From NCBI GenBank assembly GCA_025149125.1, contig CP102272.1, positions 5,518,001-5,582,000 of the forward strand: DNA of 64,000 nt. The letters are read 5' to 3'. Made by a program: the position numbers and the translations under genes. Shown piece after piece: positions 49,570-58,473 of this stretch (the stretch's first letter is position 1; each line of letters begins with the position of its first letter). The notes below the pieces were generated by a model. The model ran no database searches. It was not told the origin of the DNA and worked only from the letters and a program-made list of their open reading frames with translations. Source of the DNA: [Clostridium] asparagiforme DSM 15981. Its GTDB lineage: Bacteria > Bacillota > Clostridia > Lachnospirales > Lachnospiraceae.

Positions 49570-50739
49570 TCACGCCTTTCCGTCACGCCGCCTGACAAAA
49601 CGCTCGATGCGGCCTAAGGCTTCCTTTAAGCTCTCCAGGGAGTAGGCGTAGGAGATGCGGACAAAGCCCTCCCCGCAGTCGCCGAAGGCGGTGCCGGGAA
49701 CCACGGCCACCTTCTCCTCCTTTAACAGGGTGGTGGCGAAGTCCTCCGAGCTCATGCCGAACCGGCTGATGTTGGGGAAGGTGTAGAATGCCCCCAGGGG
49801 CTCGAAGCAGTCGATATTCATCTCCTTAAAGGCGTGGAGCAGGTAGCGTCGGCGCTGGTTGTAGGACTCCCGCATCATAGCCACGTCGCCGTCGCCGTTT
49901 TTCATGGCCGAGATGGCCGCGTACTGGCTGGTGGTGGGCGCGCACATGATGGCGTACTGGTGGATCTTTAACATCTGCTCCAGAATGTTGGCCGGGGCGC
50001 AGGCGTAACCCAAGCGCCAGCCGGTCATGGCATAGGCTTTGGAGAAACCGTTGATCAGGATGGTCCGCTCCTTCATGCCGGGAAACGCAGCGATGGTGTG
50101 GTGGCGCTGGCTGTATGTAAGCTCGGAATAGATCTCGTCGGAGATGACGAACAGGTCCTTCTCAATGACAATTCTGGCAATTTCTTCCAGTTCTTCCTTC
50201 TCCATAATGGCGCCGGTGGGGTTGTTGGGGAAGGGAAGCACCAGGATTTTGGTTTTGTCAGTAATCTTCTCCAAAAGCTTTTCCGGGGTCAGCTTGAACT
50301 GATCCTTCTCCTCCAGCTCGATGACAACCGGAACGCCGTCTGCCAGCACCACGCAGGGCATGTAGGACACATAGCTGGGCTGAGGGATCAAAACCTCGTC
50401 GCCCGGGTTTAACATAGCGCGCAGGCCGATGTCGATGGCTTCGCTGCCGCCCACGGTGACTAACACCTCGTGATCCGGGTCGTAAAGCACGTCGCAGCGG
50501 CGCTTCAAATACTCGCAGATTTCCACCTTCAGAGGCCGCAGGCCCGCGTTGGAGGTGTAGAAAGTGCGCCCCTTTTCCAGGGAATAGATGCCTTCCTCGC
50601 GGATATGCCAGGGCGTGTCAAAATCCGGCTCGCCCACGCCCAGGGAGATGGCGTCGCTCATCTCGCTGACAATGTCGAAAAATTTGCGGATCCCGGAAGG
50701 GGGGATCTGCACGATTTTATCGGATAATGGATTTCTCAT
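49570..50739 (-). CDS. PLP-dependent class I/II aminotransferase
   Basis: 389 aa. Aspartate-aminotransferase fold: GVGEPDFDTPWHIREEG, YTSNAGLRPLK, PNNPTGAIMEKEEL, SDEIYSELTY, Schiff-base Lys234 in INGFSKAYAMTGWRLGY. Similar to PatA/AspC-type enzymes for acidic or aromatic amino acids; exact substrate not predictable. ATG overlaps the Lrp stop (ATGA), consistent with control by that regulator. Confidence 0.93.
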   Translation of the reverse strand: MRNPLSDKIVQIPPSGIRKFFDIVSEMSDAISLGVGEPDFDTPWHIREEGIYSLEKGRTFYTSNAGLRPLKVEICEYLKRRCDVLYDPDHEVLVTVGGSEAIDIGLRAMLNPGDEVLIPQPSYVSYMPCVVLADGVPVVIELEEKDQFKLTPEKLLEKITDKTKILVLPFPNNPTGAIMEKEELEEIARIVIEKDLFVISDEIYSELTYSQRHHTIAAFPGMKERTILINGFSKAYAMTGWRLGYACAPANILEQMLKIHQYAIMCAPTTSQYAAISAMKNGDGDVAMMRESYNQRRRYLLHAFKEMNIDCFEPLGAFYTFPNISRFGMSSEDFATTLLKEEKVAVVPGTAFGDCGEGFVRISYAYSLESLKEALGRIERFVRRRDGKA

Positions 50740-51218
50740 GGGGTAATCAACATCCTTTCGTCCTGCACCGGATCGCTGATGATGGTGCCGTGGTCCTTAT
50801 ACTTTTTCAGTACAAAGTGGGTTGCCGTGCTCAGAACAGACTCCATGGGCGCCAAGCGCTCGGACACGAACTGCGCCACCTGGCGCATAGTCTTGCCCTC
50901 AATGAATACGGTGAAGTCAAAGGAACCGCTCATCAGGTACACGGCCTCCACCTCGCTGAACTGGTAAATCCGCTCCGCGATCTTGTCAAAGCCCATGCCT
51001 CTCTGGGGCGTCACCTTCACCTCGATCAGGGCAACCACCTTCTCGTCGCTGGTGTTATCCCAGTTGATCAGGGTGTGATAGCCGCAGATGATGTGCTCCT
51101 TCTCCATCTGCGCGATCTCGTTGGCCACCGCCACCTCGCTCTCGCCCAGCAGGATCGCCAGATCTTTTATATCAATTCTGCTGTTTTTCTCCATAACCGC
51201 AAGTATACGTTCTCTCAT
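50736..51218 (-). CDS. Lrp/AsnC family transcriptional regulator
   Basis: 160 aa. N-terminal HTH (RIDIKDLAILLGESEVAVANEI) and C-terminal RAM/AsnC ligand domain (EKVVALIEVKVTPQRGMGFD, VYLMSGSFDFTVFIEG). 4-nt overlap with the aminotransferase gene suggests it responds to an amino acid handled by that enzyme. Confidence 0.93.
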   Translation of the reverse strand: MRERILAVMEKNSRIDIKDLAILLGESEVAVANEIAQMEKEHIICGYHTLINWDNTSDEKVVALIEVKVTPQRGMGFDKIAERIYQFSEVEAVYLMSGSFDFTVFIEGKTMRQVAQFVSERLAPMESVLSTATHFVLKKYKDHGTIISDPVQDERMLITP

Positions 51219-51236
51219 AATTTCCTCTCCTCTTTT

Positions 51237-51839
51237 CTATGTCTGCCGCTCATCGCCGCATATCTTATCATATTCATCCGGCTGGGGCCGCTCCAGAAAG
51301 CCGGCGCTCTCGCCGCCGTGGCTCATCCTGCGGGCCGTTCCCGGGATCACGCTTCCGATCACCGCAGCCGGTATCCCAGCAGCCTCCAGGGCGCGCACCG
51401 CCCGCCCTCCGTTGTCCGCGGCGGCCATAAAGCCTCCGCCCGAGCGCAGCCGGTAGGGGTTCAGCCCGTAGAGCTCACAGATTTCCACCGTGGCCTGACG
51501 GATGGGAATCCGGCGCAGGTCGAATTCGATGCCCGCGTTAAAAACCCCTGATAAATTCCAGAGGGCAGCTAATACGCCGCCCTCTCCCAATACTTCATAA
51601 GCTGTTATATCCGCTCCCAGGTGTTCCCCTGCCCATATGACGGGCGAAGGTCCCGGGGAACCGGCCAGCTGTTTTAAGAACGCGCTGCAGAATCTGCGCT
51701 CCAGCTCCTCCCGGCGCGCCCTGGCAATGCCGCAGGCGCCGTCCAGACCGGCGTATCCCGCCATGATCAGGTCCTGTCCGGGTCTCATTTCACCGTCGCG
51801 TCTTTTAAAGCCGCGGGGTCCCTGACCGGCTGTCCTCAT
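51237..51839 (-). CDS. AIR-synthase-related C-terminal domain protein (HypE-like fragment)
   Basis: 200 aa. The C-terminal half carries the AIRS_C pattern (NLSGVFNAGIEFDLRRIPIR, LYGLNPYRLRSGGGFMAAAD, GIPAAVIGSVIPGTARRM). The N-terminal ATP-binding AIRS domain seen in HypE, ThiL or PurM (~150 aa with the Asp-rich site) is missing or reduced to ~85 unusual residues. ATG overlaps the VanW gene stop (ATGA). Either a degenerated gene kept by translational coupling or a stand-alone ligand-binding domain; function unknown. Confidence 0.7.
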   Translation of the reverse strand: MRTAGQGPRGFKRRDGEMRPGQDLIMAGYAGLDGACGIARARREELERRFCSAFLKQLAGSPGPSPVIWAGEHLGADITAYEVLGEGGVLAALWNLSGVFNAGIEFDLRRIPIRQATVEICELYGLNPYRLRSGGGFMAAADNGGRAVRALEAAGIPAAVIGSVIPGTARRMSHGGESAGFLERPQPDEYDKICGDERQT

Positions 51840-53371
51840 TGGGGACCTCCCGGCTGGCCCGCCGGATCGGCCGCAGGGGCCGGATCAGGACCCGGGCCGG
51901 GAGCCGGTTCCGGGCTGGGGGCCGGCGATACGCCGGGACCTCCGTCCACACCGGTCACAGGTTCAACCACCGGCGTCTCCGTGGGCGCTGCAGGGGTCTC
52001 CACCGGCGCTTCCGCAGGCACTGCCGGGCCAACGCGGTAAATAGCCTTGGACGCGTTATAGGTGTCCGTGTGCAGCAAGGTCCGCTCCGTCTCAACGTCA
52101 TCCACGTAGACCACCTTCCACAGCCTGGAGCGAAGTCCGGTGTGGCTGGACTGCACCTTCACCCTGGCGCCGGGCGCCAGAGAATTGTCCACAATCTGCT
52201 GAGGCTCGCCGGGGCTGGTGGTGCCCAGAGTCTCGGAAACATACTCAACCCTGCGGTTCGCGGGCCTGGTCTCCTTGCCGTACACCGTAAAGGTCAGCTT
52301 CTTGCCCTCGGTATAGCCCTCCACGTAGATGGGAGTGCTGTAGTTGTTGGTGAACTTGATGTCCTTGTAGGTGCCGGCGATAGCCGCATCCTTGGAGGGC
52401 TTCACGTAGGTGACGATCATGGAGTGGTTCTGCCGCTGGGTGATCTCAAGCTCCGCGTTTAACGCCATGTTGTACAGCGTGGTCGCGATCTGGCAGACGC
52501 CGCCGCCCACGCTGTCCACCACCTGGCCGTTCTCGTAGGCGGCCGCCGTGCGGTAGCCGTTGGCCGTGGTGAAGGGCTGTAAACATTCATAACCGGACAA
52601 AGTCTCCCCGGGCATCAGCACATGGCCGTTAATCTTGGCTGCCCCCACCGTCAGGTTGGTGGAGCGGGACGCGCCGCTGCTGGAAAAATCAGTTGTAAAT
52701 GTGCCTAAAACATCCTGGATGGTGGCCAGGTCCTCGGTCTTGATCCGGGGCTGCTGCTCCGTCACCGCGGCCGCCACCTGAATCTGCGTGCTGCCGCCAT
52801 CCGCCAGCGCCGCCGTGATGGCCTCGTTTAACGCCGCCTCCGTGGCCGCTGTGTCTACCGCCACTCCCACCACGGAATCCGTGATCACGAACTGGCCGTT
52901 CTCCCGGGTGATGGAAGCATCCTGAGCCTGGGCGGTAAAGCCCTGGCATTTCTCATCCACAAACGCTTTTACTCTGGCGGGATCGGTCTGAACTTCAAGG
53001 CTCAGTTTCACGGGGGACTGTTCCAGATCCTTCCGCGCCATATACTGCTTCACCAGGCTTCCGTACTCGTACTGGTCCGCAGTCTCCTTCACCACATCGG
53101 GATTGGACCAGGTAAGCCCAAGCTCCCCGGTGGTAGTCTCCACTGTGGTTCCATCTATATCCACGGATACGGGCAGCGCGGTCAGGTTGTCAATATAGGC
53201 CTGCACTGCCTTCTCCGCCTCCTCCTCCGTCATGCCGCCCAAGCTCTGCTCACCCACGTACAGTCCCTCCGGAAGTACCTGGGCGCCGAACGCCATGGAC
53301 GGCATTGCCGCGAGAAGCCCCATACCCAGGGCCGCAGCAGCGAGGCCGTTCTTCCATACTCTCTTTTTCAT
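51836..53371 (-). CDS. VanW-family secreted protein with peptidoglycan-binding-like and G5 domains
   Basis: 511 aa. Signal peptide ~1-30 (ending AFGAQV); two PG_binding_4-like regions (LGGMTEEEAEKAVQAYI; VKAFVDEKCQGFTAQ); VanW domain (TTDFSSSGASRSTNL, HVLMPGETLSGYECL, GGGVCQIATTLYNMAL, RQNHSMIVTYVKPSKDAAI); G5 domain (VEYVSETLGTTSPGEPQQIV); a Pro/Ala/Glu-rich tail from ~440. VanW proteins occur with wall-modifying functions but the activity is unproven. Likely attached or retained in the wall. Confidence 0.92.
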   Translation of the reverse strand: MKKRVWKNGLAAAALGMGLLAAMPSMAFGAQVLPEGLYVGEQSLGGMTEEEAEKAVQAYIDNLTALPVSVDIDGTTVETTTGELGLTWSNPDVVKETADQYEYGSLVKQYMARKDLEQSPVKLSLEVQTDPARVKAFVDEKCQGFTAQAQDASITRENGQFVITDSVVGVAVDTAATEAALNEAITAALADGGSTQIQVAAAVTEQQPRIKTEDLATIQDVLGTFTTDFSSSGASRSTNLTVGAAKINGHVLMPGETLSGYECLQPFTTANGYRTAAAYENGQVVDSVGGGVCQIATTLYNMALNAELEITQRQNHSMIVTYVKPSKDAAIAGTYKDIKFTNNYSTPIYVEGYTEGKKLTFTVYGKETRPANRRVEYVSETLGTTSPGEPQQIVDNSLAPGARVKVQSSHTGLRSRLWKVVYVDDVETERTLLHTDTYNASKAIYRVGPAVPAEAPVETPAAPTETPVVEPVTGVDGGPGVSPAPSPEPAPGPGPDPAPAADPAGQPGGPQ

Positions 53372-53389
53372 AACTGCTCCTCTTGTAAC

Positions 53390-53500
53390 TTAATACATCA
53401 GCGCGCTTAACGCCATCGGCACGATCATCGCCAACACCAGCACGACTACAATAATGGTGGAAATAATCTTCTTCATCTTCGGATCGCTCATGTTAATCAT
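53390..53500 (-). CDS. 36-aa single-helix membrane peptide
   Basis: MINMSDPKMKKIISTI followed by a hydrophobic helix (VVVLVLAMIVPMALSALMY). RBS GAGGTG 8 nt upstream; the ATG overlaps the exonuclease stop (ATGA), so it is translationally coupled. 18 nt before the VanW gene. Below normal gene-calling length but well supported by RBS, overlap and charge pattern. A small envelope peptide; function unknown. Confidence 0.75.
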   Translation of the reverse strand: MINMSDPKMKKIISTIIVVVLVLAMIVPMALSALMY

Positions 53501-54231
53501 TGTAAATTCACCTCTTTAATCTTTGCCTTTCTTCCGTACTGTGAGAGAATCCGATCGATCATTCTGGAAGCCTCGTTGCGGCTCAGGGTATCGATCTGCA
53601 CAGTTACGTCTATTCTATGACATTTTATTAAATCCTGCAAGTATTCTTTTTGCCTTTTTGTGACGGGCTGTTCCTTTTTTGCCTTGTAAATCAAGGATTT
53701 CGGGGTGAACAGCTCCTCCCTGCCCTCCCCGCGGCCCTCCAGCAATTTCTGGTAAAGCAGATGGGCGCTGAGGGCGTCCGCCTCCGCCCGGTGGGCCTCC
53801 ACCTGCTCGATGCAGTAAAATGCACAGGCGGCGGAGAGGTTCTTCTTATGTTCCCCGGGCATAAACGCGCGGCATAGGTTCAGCGTGTCGATGCCCTCCC
53901 GCTGGAAATCCAGGCCCTGATTCACGGCTGCCCGCTTTAAAAAGCTGTAGTCGAACAGGATGTTGTGGCCCAGAAGGGGCAGGTCCCCGCAGAAGCGCAC
54001 CAGAGGCCCGATCACGTCCCCGATGGCCGGAGCCCCGGCCAGCATGCCGTCGGTGATCCCCGTCAGCTCCACGATCCGCTCCCCCAGCGGCCGCCCCGGG
54101 TTCACCAGGGTCACAAAACGGCCTTCCACCGCCCCGTCCACCACCCGCAGGGCGGCAATTTCCGTTATCTTATCCAGCCTGGGCTCCAGGCCCGTGGTCT
54201 CGATATCGATCGCAACGTATGAATTTGTCAC
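53497..54231 (-). CDS. 3'-5' exonuclease, DnaQ/PolC-epsilon family
   Basis: 244 aa from GTG 54231 (VTNSYVAIDIETTGLEP), RBS AAAAGAGG. An ATG at 54264 lies only ~12 nt after the predicted transcription start and has no RBS. DEDDh exonuclease motifs: Exo I DIETTGLEP, Exo II LLGHNILFDYSFL, Exo III HRAEADALSAHLLYQ. The C-terminal ~70 aa form a basic domain (KQKEYLQDLIKCHRIDV), possibly nucleic-acid-binding. Processing or repair role. First gene of the seven-gene operon. Confidence 0.9.
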   Translation of the reverse strand: MTNSYVAIDIETTGLEPRLDKITEIAALRVVDGAVEGRFVTLVNPGRPLGERIVELTGITDGMLAGAPAIGDVIGPLVRFCGDLPLLGHNILFDYSFLKRAAVNQGLDFQREGIDTLNLCRAFMPGEHKKNLSAACAFYCIEQVEAHRAEADALSAHLLYQKLLEGRGEGREELFTPKSLIYKAKKEQPVTKRQKEYLQDLIKCHRIDVTVQIDTLSRNEASRMIDRILSQYGRKAKIKEVNLQ

Positions 54232-54282
54232 TGTATCCTCTTTTCTAATAGTATCAGTTCTCATGTGTTTTTTATGCCATTC

Positions 54283-54311
54283 AGTATACAGCTTTTTAAG
54301 ACGGGTTGCAA
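54283..54311 (-). promoter_or_regulatory. Promoter of the exonuclease-VanW-trmL operon
   Basis: TTGCAA (54306-54311) and TATACT (54283-54288), 17-bp spacer on the minus strand. The predicted start near 54276 supports the GTG start of the exonuclease. The 54312-54541 interval is GC-rich with hairpins (e.g. GGCCGC/GCGGCC at 54521-54538) and no gene. Confidence 0.7.
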
Positions 54312-54541
54312 GTTTTACCGCACAAAGCGGAAACCGCCCGGGATTGTTCCCCGAACGGCTCCATTTTGGTAGGTAGGTAGTATGAATTTATTCCCGCGGC
54401 CGCCTCCTCTTCGTGAGCCCGTTTTGGTCTCAGTCCGGGGCGGCAGTCCCGCGGGGCCGGTCATTTTGCCGCTCGCATGGCAGAACAACCGGCTTGATCC
54501 GGCCCGCTGTGGGGCCATGGCCGCCGGGAAGCGGCCTGTGA

Positions 54542-55201
54542 TCAACTGTTTTGTTCCGCCTTGGCAAGTTTCACAATCCGGCTGGTGCCCAGACGGCCGG
54601 CTCCCAGCTCCATGAATTTCTCCGCGTCCGCAAAGGAACGGATTCCCCCGGCCGCTTTCATGCGCACGCCCGGCCCCACGTGGGCCGCAAACAGCGCAAT
54701 GTCGTCAAATGTTGCCCCGGCCTTGGAAAAACCGGTGGACGTCTTAATAAAGTCAGCGCCGGAGGCGGTGACGATCTGACACATTTTGATTTTTTCCTCG
54801 TCGGTGAGCAGACAGGTCTCAATGATCACCTTGAGTATTTTCTCCCCGCAGATTTCCTTTAATTTGCGGATCTCATCCTCGATCGCAGCGTAATTTTTGT
54901 CCTTTAAGTCCCCGATATTGATCACCATATCGATCTCGTCCGCCCCGTTGTCCAGGGCGTCCCTTGTCTCAAAGCATTTCACGGCCGTGGTCTGATACCC
55001 GTTGGGGAATCCGATGACCGTGCACACGGCCATGCGCCCGGCCAGGTACTCCGCCGCCCTCTTTACATAGGAAGGGGGAATGCACACGGAGGCCGTGTGG
55101 TAAGCCAGCGCATCGTCGCAGATCTGTCGGATTTCCTCCCATGTGGCGGTCTGTGCCAGCAGGGTGTGGTCCACCGCCTGAAATAGATTCTCTCGGTCCA
55201 T
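54542..55201 (-). CDS. deoC: Deoxyribose-phosphate aldolase
   Basis: 219 aa TIM barrel. Motifs [59 protein letters not shown], Schiff-base Lys in [22 protein letters not shown]. Cleaves 2-deoxyribose-5-P into glyceraldehyde-3-P and acetaldehyde. Last gene of the transporter operon, supporting uptake of (deoxy)nucleosides. Confidence 0.95.
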   Translation of the reverse strand: MDRENLFQAVDHTLLAQTATWEEIRQICDDALAYHTASVCIPPSYVKRAAEYLAGRMAVCTVIGFPNGYQTTAVKCFETRDALDNGADEIDMVINIGDLKDKNYAAIEDEIRKLKEICGEKILKVIIETCLLTDEEKIKMCQIVTASGADFIKTSTGFSKAGATFDDIALFAAHVGPGVRMKAAGGIRSFADAEKFMELGAGRLGTSRIVKLAKAEQNS

Positions 55202-55262
55202 AATCGCTCTCCTTATCTCAATTTGCCGGATGCGCCGCCGCAGTCCGTCCTTGTGACCGGCC

Positions 55263-56201
55263 TCACACCGCCTCGCAGGCGTAGGTCTCGGCGAAGAGCC
55301 GGTCCACTTCCTCCTGCCGCGTCATGGAGTAGGACCCGGTGCGGGTCACGCAGATGGCAGAGGCGCACTGGGCGTAGCGGATGGATTTCTCCAACGGCCA
55401 GTCCCGGCTGAGGGCGGCCAGAAGCGCGCCTGCGAAGGTATCGCCCGCGCCGCCGGTGTCCACCGCTTTCACGGTCAGGCCCGGGAAATGCTTCACGCCC
55501 TGCCTGGTGACCAGCACGGCCCCCTTCTCGCCCAGGGTGATGATGGCGGCCTCCTTCACGCCCTTGTCCAGGAACCATTTTCCTGCTCTGGCGGCGCTGT
55601 CTGTGTCCTCCACCCGGATTCCGGTCAGCTCCGCGGCCTCGCACTCGTTGGGCTTGATGATGGAAATGTGCGGGTACAGGCTCTCGTCAAAGTCCATCAC
55701 CGGCGCGGGATCAAGCAAGGTCCGCACCCCCATGCCGTCCGCCGTGCGGATGGCGTAGTCCACGGTGGCGGCCGGAACCTCGAACTGGGTTCCCAGAATC
55801 TTCGCTCCCCGCAGCACCTCCCGCATATTGTCGATATCCCGGCAGCTCACATTGCTGTTGGCTCCCGGCACAATAATAATCTTATTCTGCCCCTCGGCGT
55901 CCAGGAAAATGCCTCCGGTGCCGGTGGGGCAGTCCTTGTCCAGGTAAACATAATCCGTGTGGATGCCCATCTCCTGGTAGGACTCTTTTTCCCTGCGCCC
56001 GTAAGCGTCGTCTCCCAGGTGCTCCAGCATAAACACCTCGCTGCCCAGGCGGCAGGCCACGATGGCCTGGCCGGAACCTTTTCCGCCCACCACGATGTGG
56101 TAATCGTCCCCGATCACCGTCTCGCCCCGGTTCGGCAGATTCGGCGAGGCGAACACATGGCACACGCTGCAACTGCCCAGCACTACAACCCGTCTGTCCA
56201 C
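55263..56201 (-). CDS. PfkB-family (ribokinase-like) carbohydrate kinase
   Basis: 312 aa. N-terminal [20 protein letters not shown] and [16 protein letters not shown]-terminal PfkB signature [18 protein letters not shown] with the catalytic Asp. Phosphorylates ribose, deoxyribose or a related sugar or nucleoside. 14 nt from the DapA-family gene upstream. Confidence 0.92.
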   Translation of the reverse strand: MDRRVVVLGSCSVCHVFASPNLPNRGETVIGDDYHIVVGGKGSGQAIVACRLGSEVFMLEHLGDDAYGRREKESYQEMGIHTDYVYLDKDCPTGTGGIFLDAEGQNKIIIVPGANSNVSCRDIDNMREVLRGAKILGTQFEVPAATVDYAIRTADGMGVRTLLDPAPVMDFDESLYPHISIIKPNECEAAELTGIRVEDTDSAARAGKWFLDKGVKEAAIITLGEKGAVLVTRQGVKHFPGLTVKAVDTGGAGDTFAGALLAALSRDWPLEKSIRYAQCASAICVTRTGSYSMTRQEEVDRLFAETYACEAV

Positions 56202-56215
56202 TTTATCCCGCCCCC

Positions 56216-57109
56216 TTATATGAGTTTCATTTCCTGAAGCCCGGTCTTGATGATCATTTTCTGCTCATCCGTCACCATGGTCATGTTTTTGGGCATGCGG
56301 GTGCCGTTAAAGGGCATTCCAAGCAGCTCGCAGGCATAGTAGTAGCCGTTCATGTCCGTGGCGGTCTTTAACAGCTTGCGCACTCTTATGGAGAACCGGT
56401 GCGCGTTCAGCGCGCCCTCAAAGTCCCCTGCAAAAAACTTGTCCGTAATGTCTAACACCACCTTGGGGAAGGGCACGGAGATGGCGGAGATCACGCCCAC
56501 GCCGCCCAGAGCCATCATGGGAAGGGTCATGGCGTCGCTGCCCGCGATGTACTGGAAGTCCGGGTTCTTCACCTGGCTGATCAGATCCTGCAGGCCGGAA
56601 ATGTTCTGGGTGCTGTCCTTGTAGCCCAGCACGTTGGCATGGTCGTTGGCGATGCGCGCCGTCAGCCTGGGCGACAGGGTGTTGCCCGTCTGAGGCACGT
56701 TGTAGATATAGGTGGGGTATTGTGCGGGAATCACCTCGTCGAAAAACTCGTACAGGGCCTGCTCCGTATAGGGAAACACGGAGGGCTGGGAAATGCACAC
56801 GGCGTCCACGCCGATCTCCATGTAAGCCTCCACCAGCTCCTTTGCATCCCGGATGGAATCCTCCATCACATTCATCATCACCGGCACCCGGCCCGCGGCG
56901 GCGTTCATCAGCTCCGCGCACACCTGCTTTTTCTCCTCCATGCTCAGGAGGTAGGTCTGGGTGGAAAGGCCGCCCATAAACAGGCCGTCGATGTGGTTCT
57001 CCACCTGGAACTCCACCATCTTCTTCACCGGCTCGAAGTCCAGATCCCCGTTGGGTTTGTAGGCCACCATAATCTCACTGATACTGCCGTCGAATTTCTT
57101 TTTATTCAT
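56216..57109 (-). CDS. Dihydrodipicolinate synthase/N-acetylneuraminate lyase family aldolase
   Basis: 297 aa from ATG 57109 (MNKKKFDGSISEIMVAYKPN), RBS GAGGAG; the longer in-frame extension overlaps the upstream gene. Class I aldolase barrel: FQVENHIDGLFMGGLST, catalytic Tyr in YIYNVPQTGN, Schiff-base Lys in NVLGYKDSTQN. The usual GGTGE motif is MGGLSTQ, so it is not a biosynthetic DapA. Substrate unknown; a 2-oxo acid made from the transported compound is likely. Confidence 0.88.
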   Translation of the reverse strand: MNKKKFDGSISEIMVAYKPNGDLDFEPVKKMVEFQVENHIDGLFMGGLSTQTYLLSMEEKKQVCAELMNAAAGRVPVMMNVMEDSIRDAKELVEAYMEIGVDAVCISQPSVFPYTEQALYEFFDEVIPAQYPTYIYNVPQTGNTLSPRLTARIANDHANVLGYKDSTQNISGLQDLISQVKNPDFQYIAGSDAMTLPMMALGGVGVISAISVPFPKVVLDITDKFFAGDFEGALNAHRFSIRVRKLLKTATDMNGYYYACELLGMPFNGTRMPKNMTMVTDEQKMIIKTGLQEMKLI

Positions 57110-57135
57110 TGTTAAAACTCCTCTGTTTTTTATTC

Positions 57136-57519
57136 TTACTTCCGGTCCACGCAGCCGTAATAACACACCTTCCAGCCGCCATCCTTTACCAGCCTCAGGG
57201 TCACGTTGGGGTAGAGCGTCAGCGTTCCCCCCTCTGTCTTTTCCGCTGTCCAGGTAATTTCGGAAAAAATTTCCATTTCCGTGTCGCTGCCGGACACCCG
57301 AACAGTATGGAGCTGGTGCCGGCCCGTAAAATCCCGGCACTGCCCCTCATACCAGCTCTTAAATCCACAAAAATCTAAAGGATTGCCCGGGAAATCCACA
57401 ATCAGGCTCTCCCCCGCCGTGTCCCCGACGATCTCCTCAAAGGGGACCTTGGCGTCGATGCGCGCATACCAGCCGCGGATGAACGCCTCCCCCTGTTCTG
57501 TCAATTCTCTCTCTTCCAT
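57136..57519 (-). CDS. NTF2-like/SnoaL-like small domain protein
   Basis: 127 aa with the NTF2-like alpha+beta pattern: N-terminal helix (FIRGWYARIDAKVPFEEIVG), then DFKSW-type helix (FCGFKSWYEGQCRDF) and long strands (MEIFSEITWTAE, LYPNVTLRLVKDGGWKVCYY). Such proteins can be lactonases, isomerases or binding proteins. Lies between permease and aldolase genes, so probably a catabolic helper for the transported substrate. Confidence 0.75.
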   Translation of the reverse strand: MEERELTEQGEAFIRGWYARIDAKVPFEEIVGDTAGESLIVDFPGNPLDFCGFKSWYEGQCRDFTGRHQLHTVRVSGSDTEMEIFSEITWTAEKTEGGTLTLYPNVTLRLVKDGGWKVCYYGCVDRK

Positions 57520-57532
57520 CTGTCATATCCTC

Positions 57533-58465
57533 CTAGTTATCCTCAGCCACAAAGGGCGTGGTCAGGGCCTCCGGCCCGGCGGCTCCCTTGTCCCGGTTGG
57601 CGATGGATACCGCTACCAGCACCACCACGGTGGCCGCGTATGGCATCATTTTTAACAGCACCGGGGACACGTTCACGCTGACGGCCTGGAGCTGGTAGGC
57701 CAGGGCCTCCACTCCGCCGAACACGTAGGCCGCCACCATGGCCGCGCCGGGCTTCCACATGGCGCAGGTGACAATGGCCAGGGCGATCCAGCCGCGCCCG
57801 CCGGTCATATTTTCCACCCAGCTGGGCACTGTGCTCAGAATCAGGAAGGAGCCGCCGATTCCGGCCAGCATCCCGCCCAGCACCACGTAAATATACCGGG
57901 TGCGGTTGACGTCCACGCCCATGGAATAGGCAGCCGCCGGGTTCTCGCCGCAGGCCCGCAGCTTTAAACCTGTCTGGGTGTGGAAAATCATATAGGTCAG
58001 GCCGATCACCAGGGCGTAGGATAAGTAGACCAGCAGGTTCTGGTGGAAGAAAATTTCCCCCACATAGGGAATATCCGCCAGCAGCGGAATCCGGAAGCTG
58101 GGCAGCACCTTGGGCGCCGCGATGCCGTTGTAGTCCTTGCCCAGATAACCGCTTAGGCCCCCTGCGAAAATATTTAAGGCCAGGCCGCAGATCACCTGGT
58201 GGACCCGGCAGGTGATGGACAGAAACGCGTGTACCAGGGCCAGCAGGCCGCTGCACAGCGCTCCGATGAGCACCGCCAGAATCAGGCTGTTGGTGTTGAC
58301 CAGCGCGATGAAGGAAGCCGCCGCACCGATGAGCATCATGCCCTCCAGCCCAAGGTTCAGAACGCCGGATCGCTGTGTCATAATCTCCCCCAGCGCGGTG
58401 ATGAGCAGAGGTGTGCCCTGGGCCACTGCGGCCGTCAATGTCGCCAATAAAATCACTTGTACCAT
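57533..58465 (-). CDS. ABC transporter permease, nucleoside/BMP type (NupQ-like)
   Basis: 310 aa from ATG 58465 (MVQVILLATLTAAVAQGTP). About eight hydrophobic segments; family motifs ALGEIMTQRSGVLNLGLEGMM and ENMTGGRGWIALAIVTCAMW. BPD_transp_2 family. Forms the channel with the permease just upstream (8-nt gap). Confidence 0.93.
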   Translation of the reverse strand: MVQVILLATLTAAVAQGTPLLITALGEIMTQRSGVLNLGLEGMMLIGAAASFIALVNTNSLILAVLIGALCSGLLALVHAFLSITCRVHQVICGLALNIFAGGLSGYLGKDYNGIAAPKVLPSFRIPLLADIPYVGEIFFHQNLLVYLSYALVIGLTYMIFHTQTGLKLRACGENPAAAYSMGVDVNRTRYIYVVLGGMLAGIGGSFLILSTVPSWVENMTGGRGWIALAIVTCAMWKPGAAMVAAYVFGGVEALAYQLQAVSVNVSPVLLKMMPYAATVVVLVAVSIANRDKGAAGPEALTTPFVAEDN

Positions 58466-58473
58466 GACAAACC

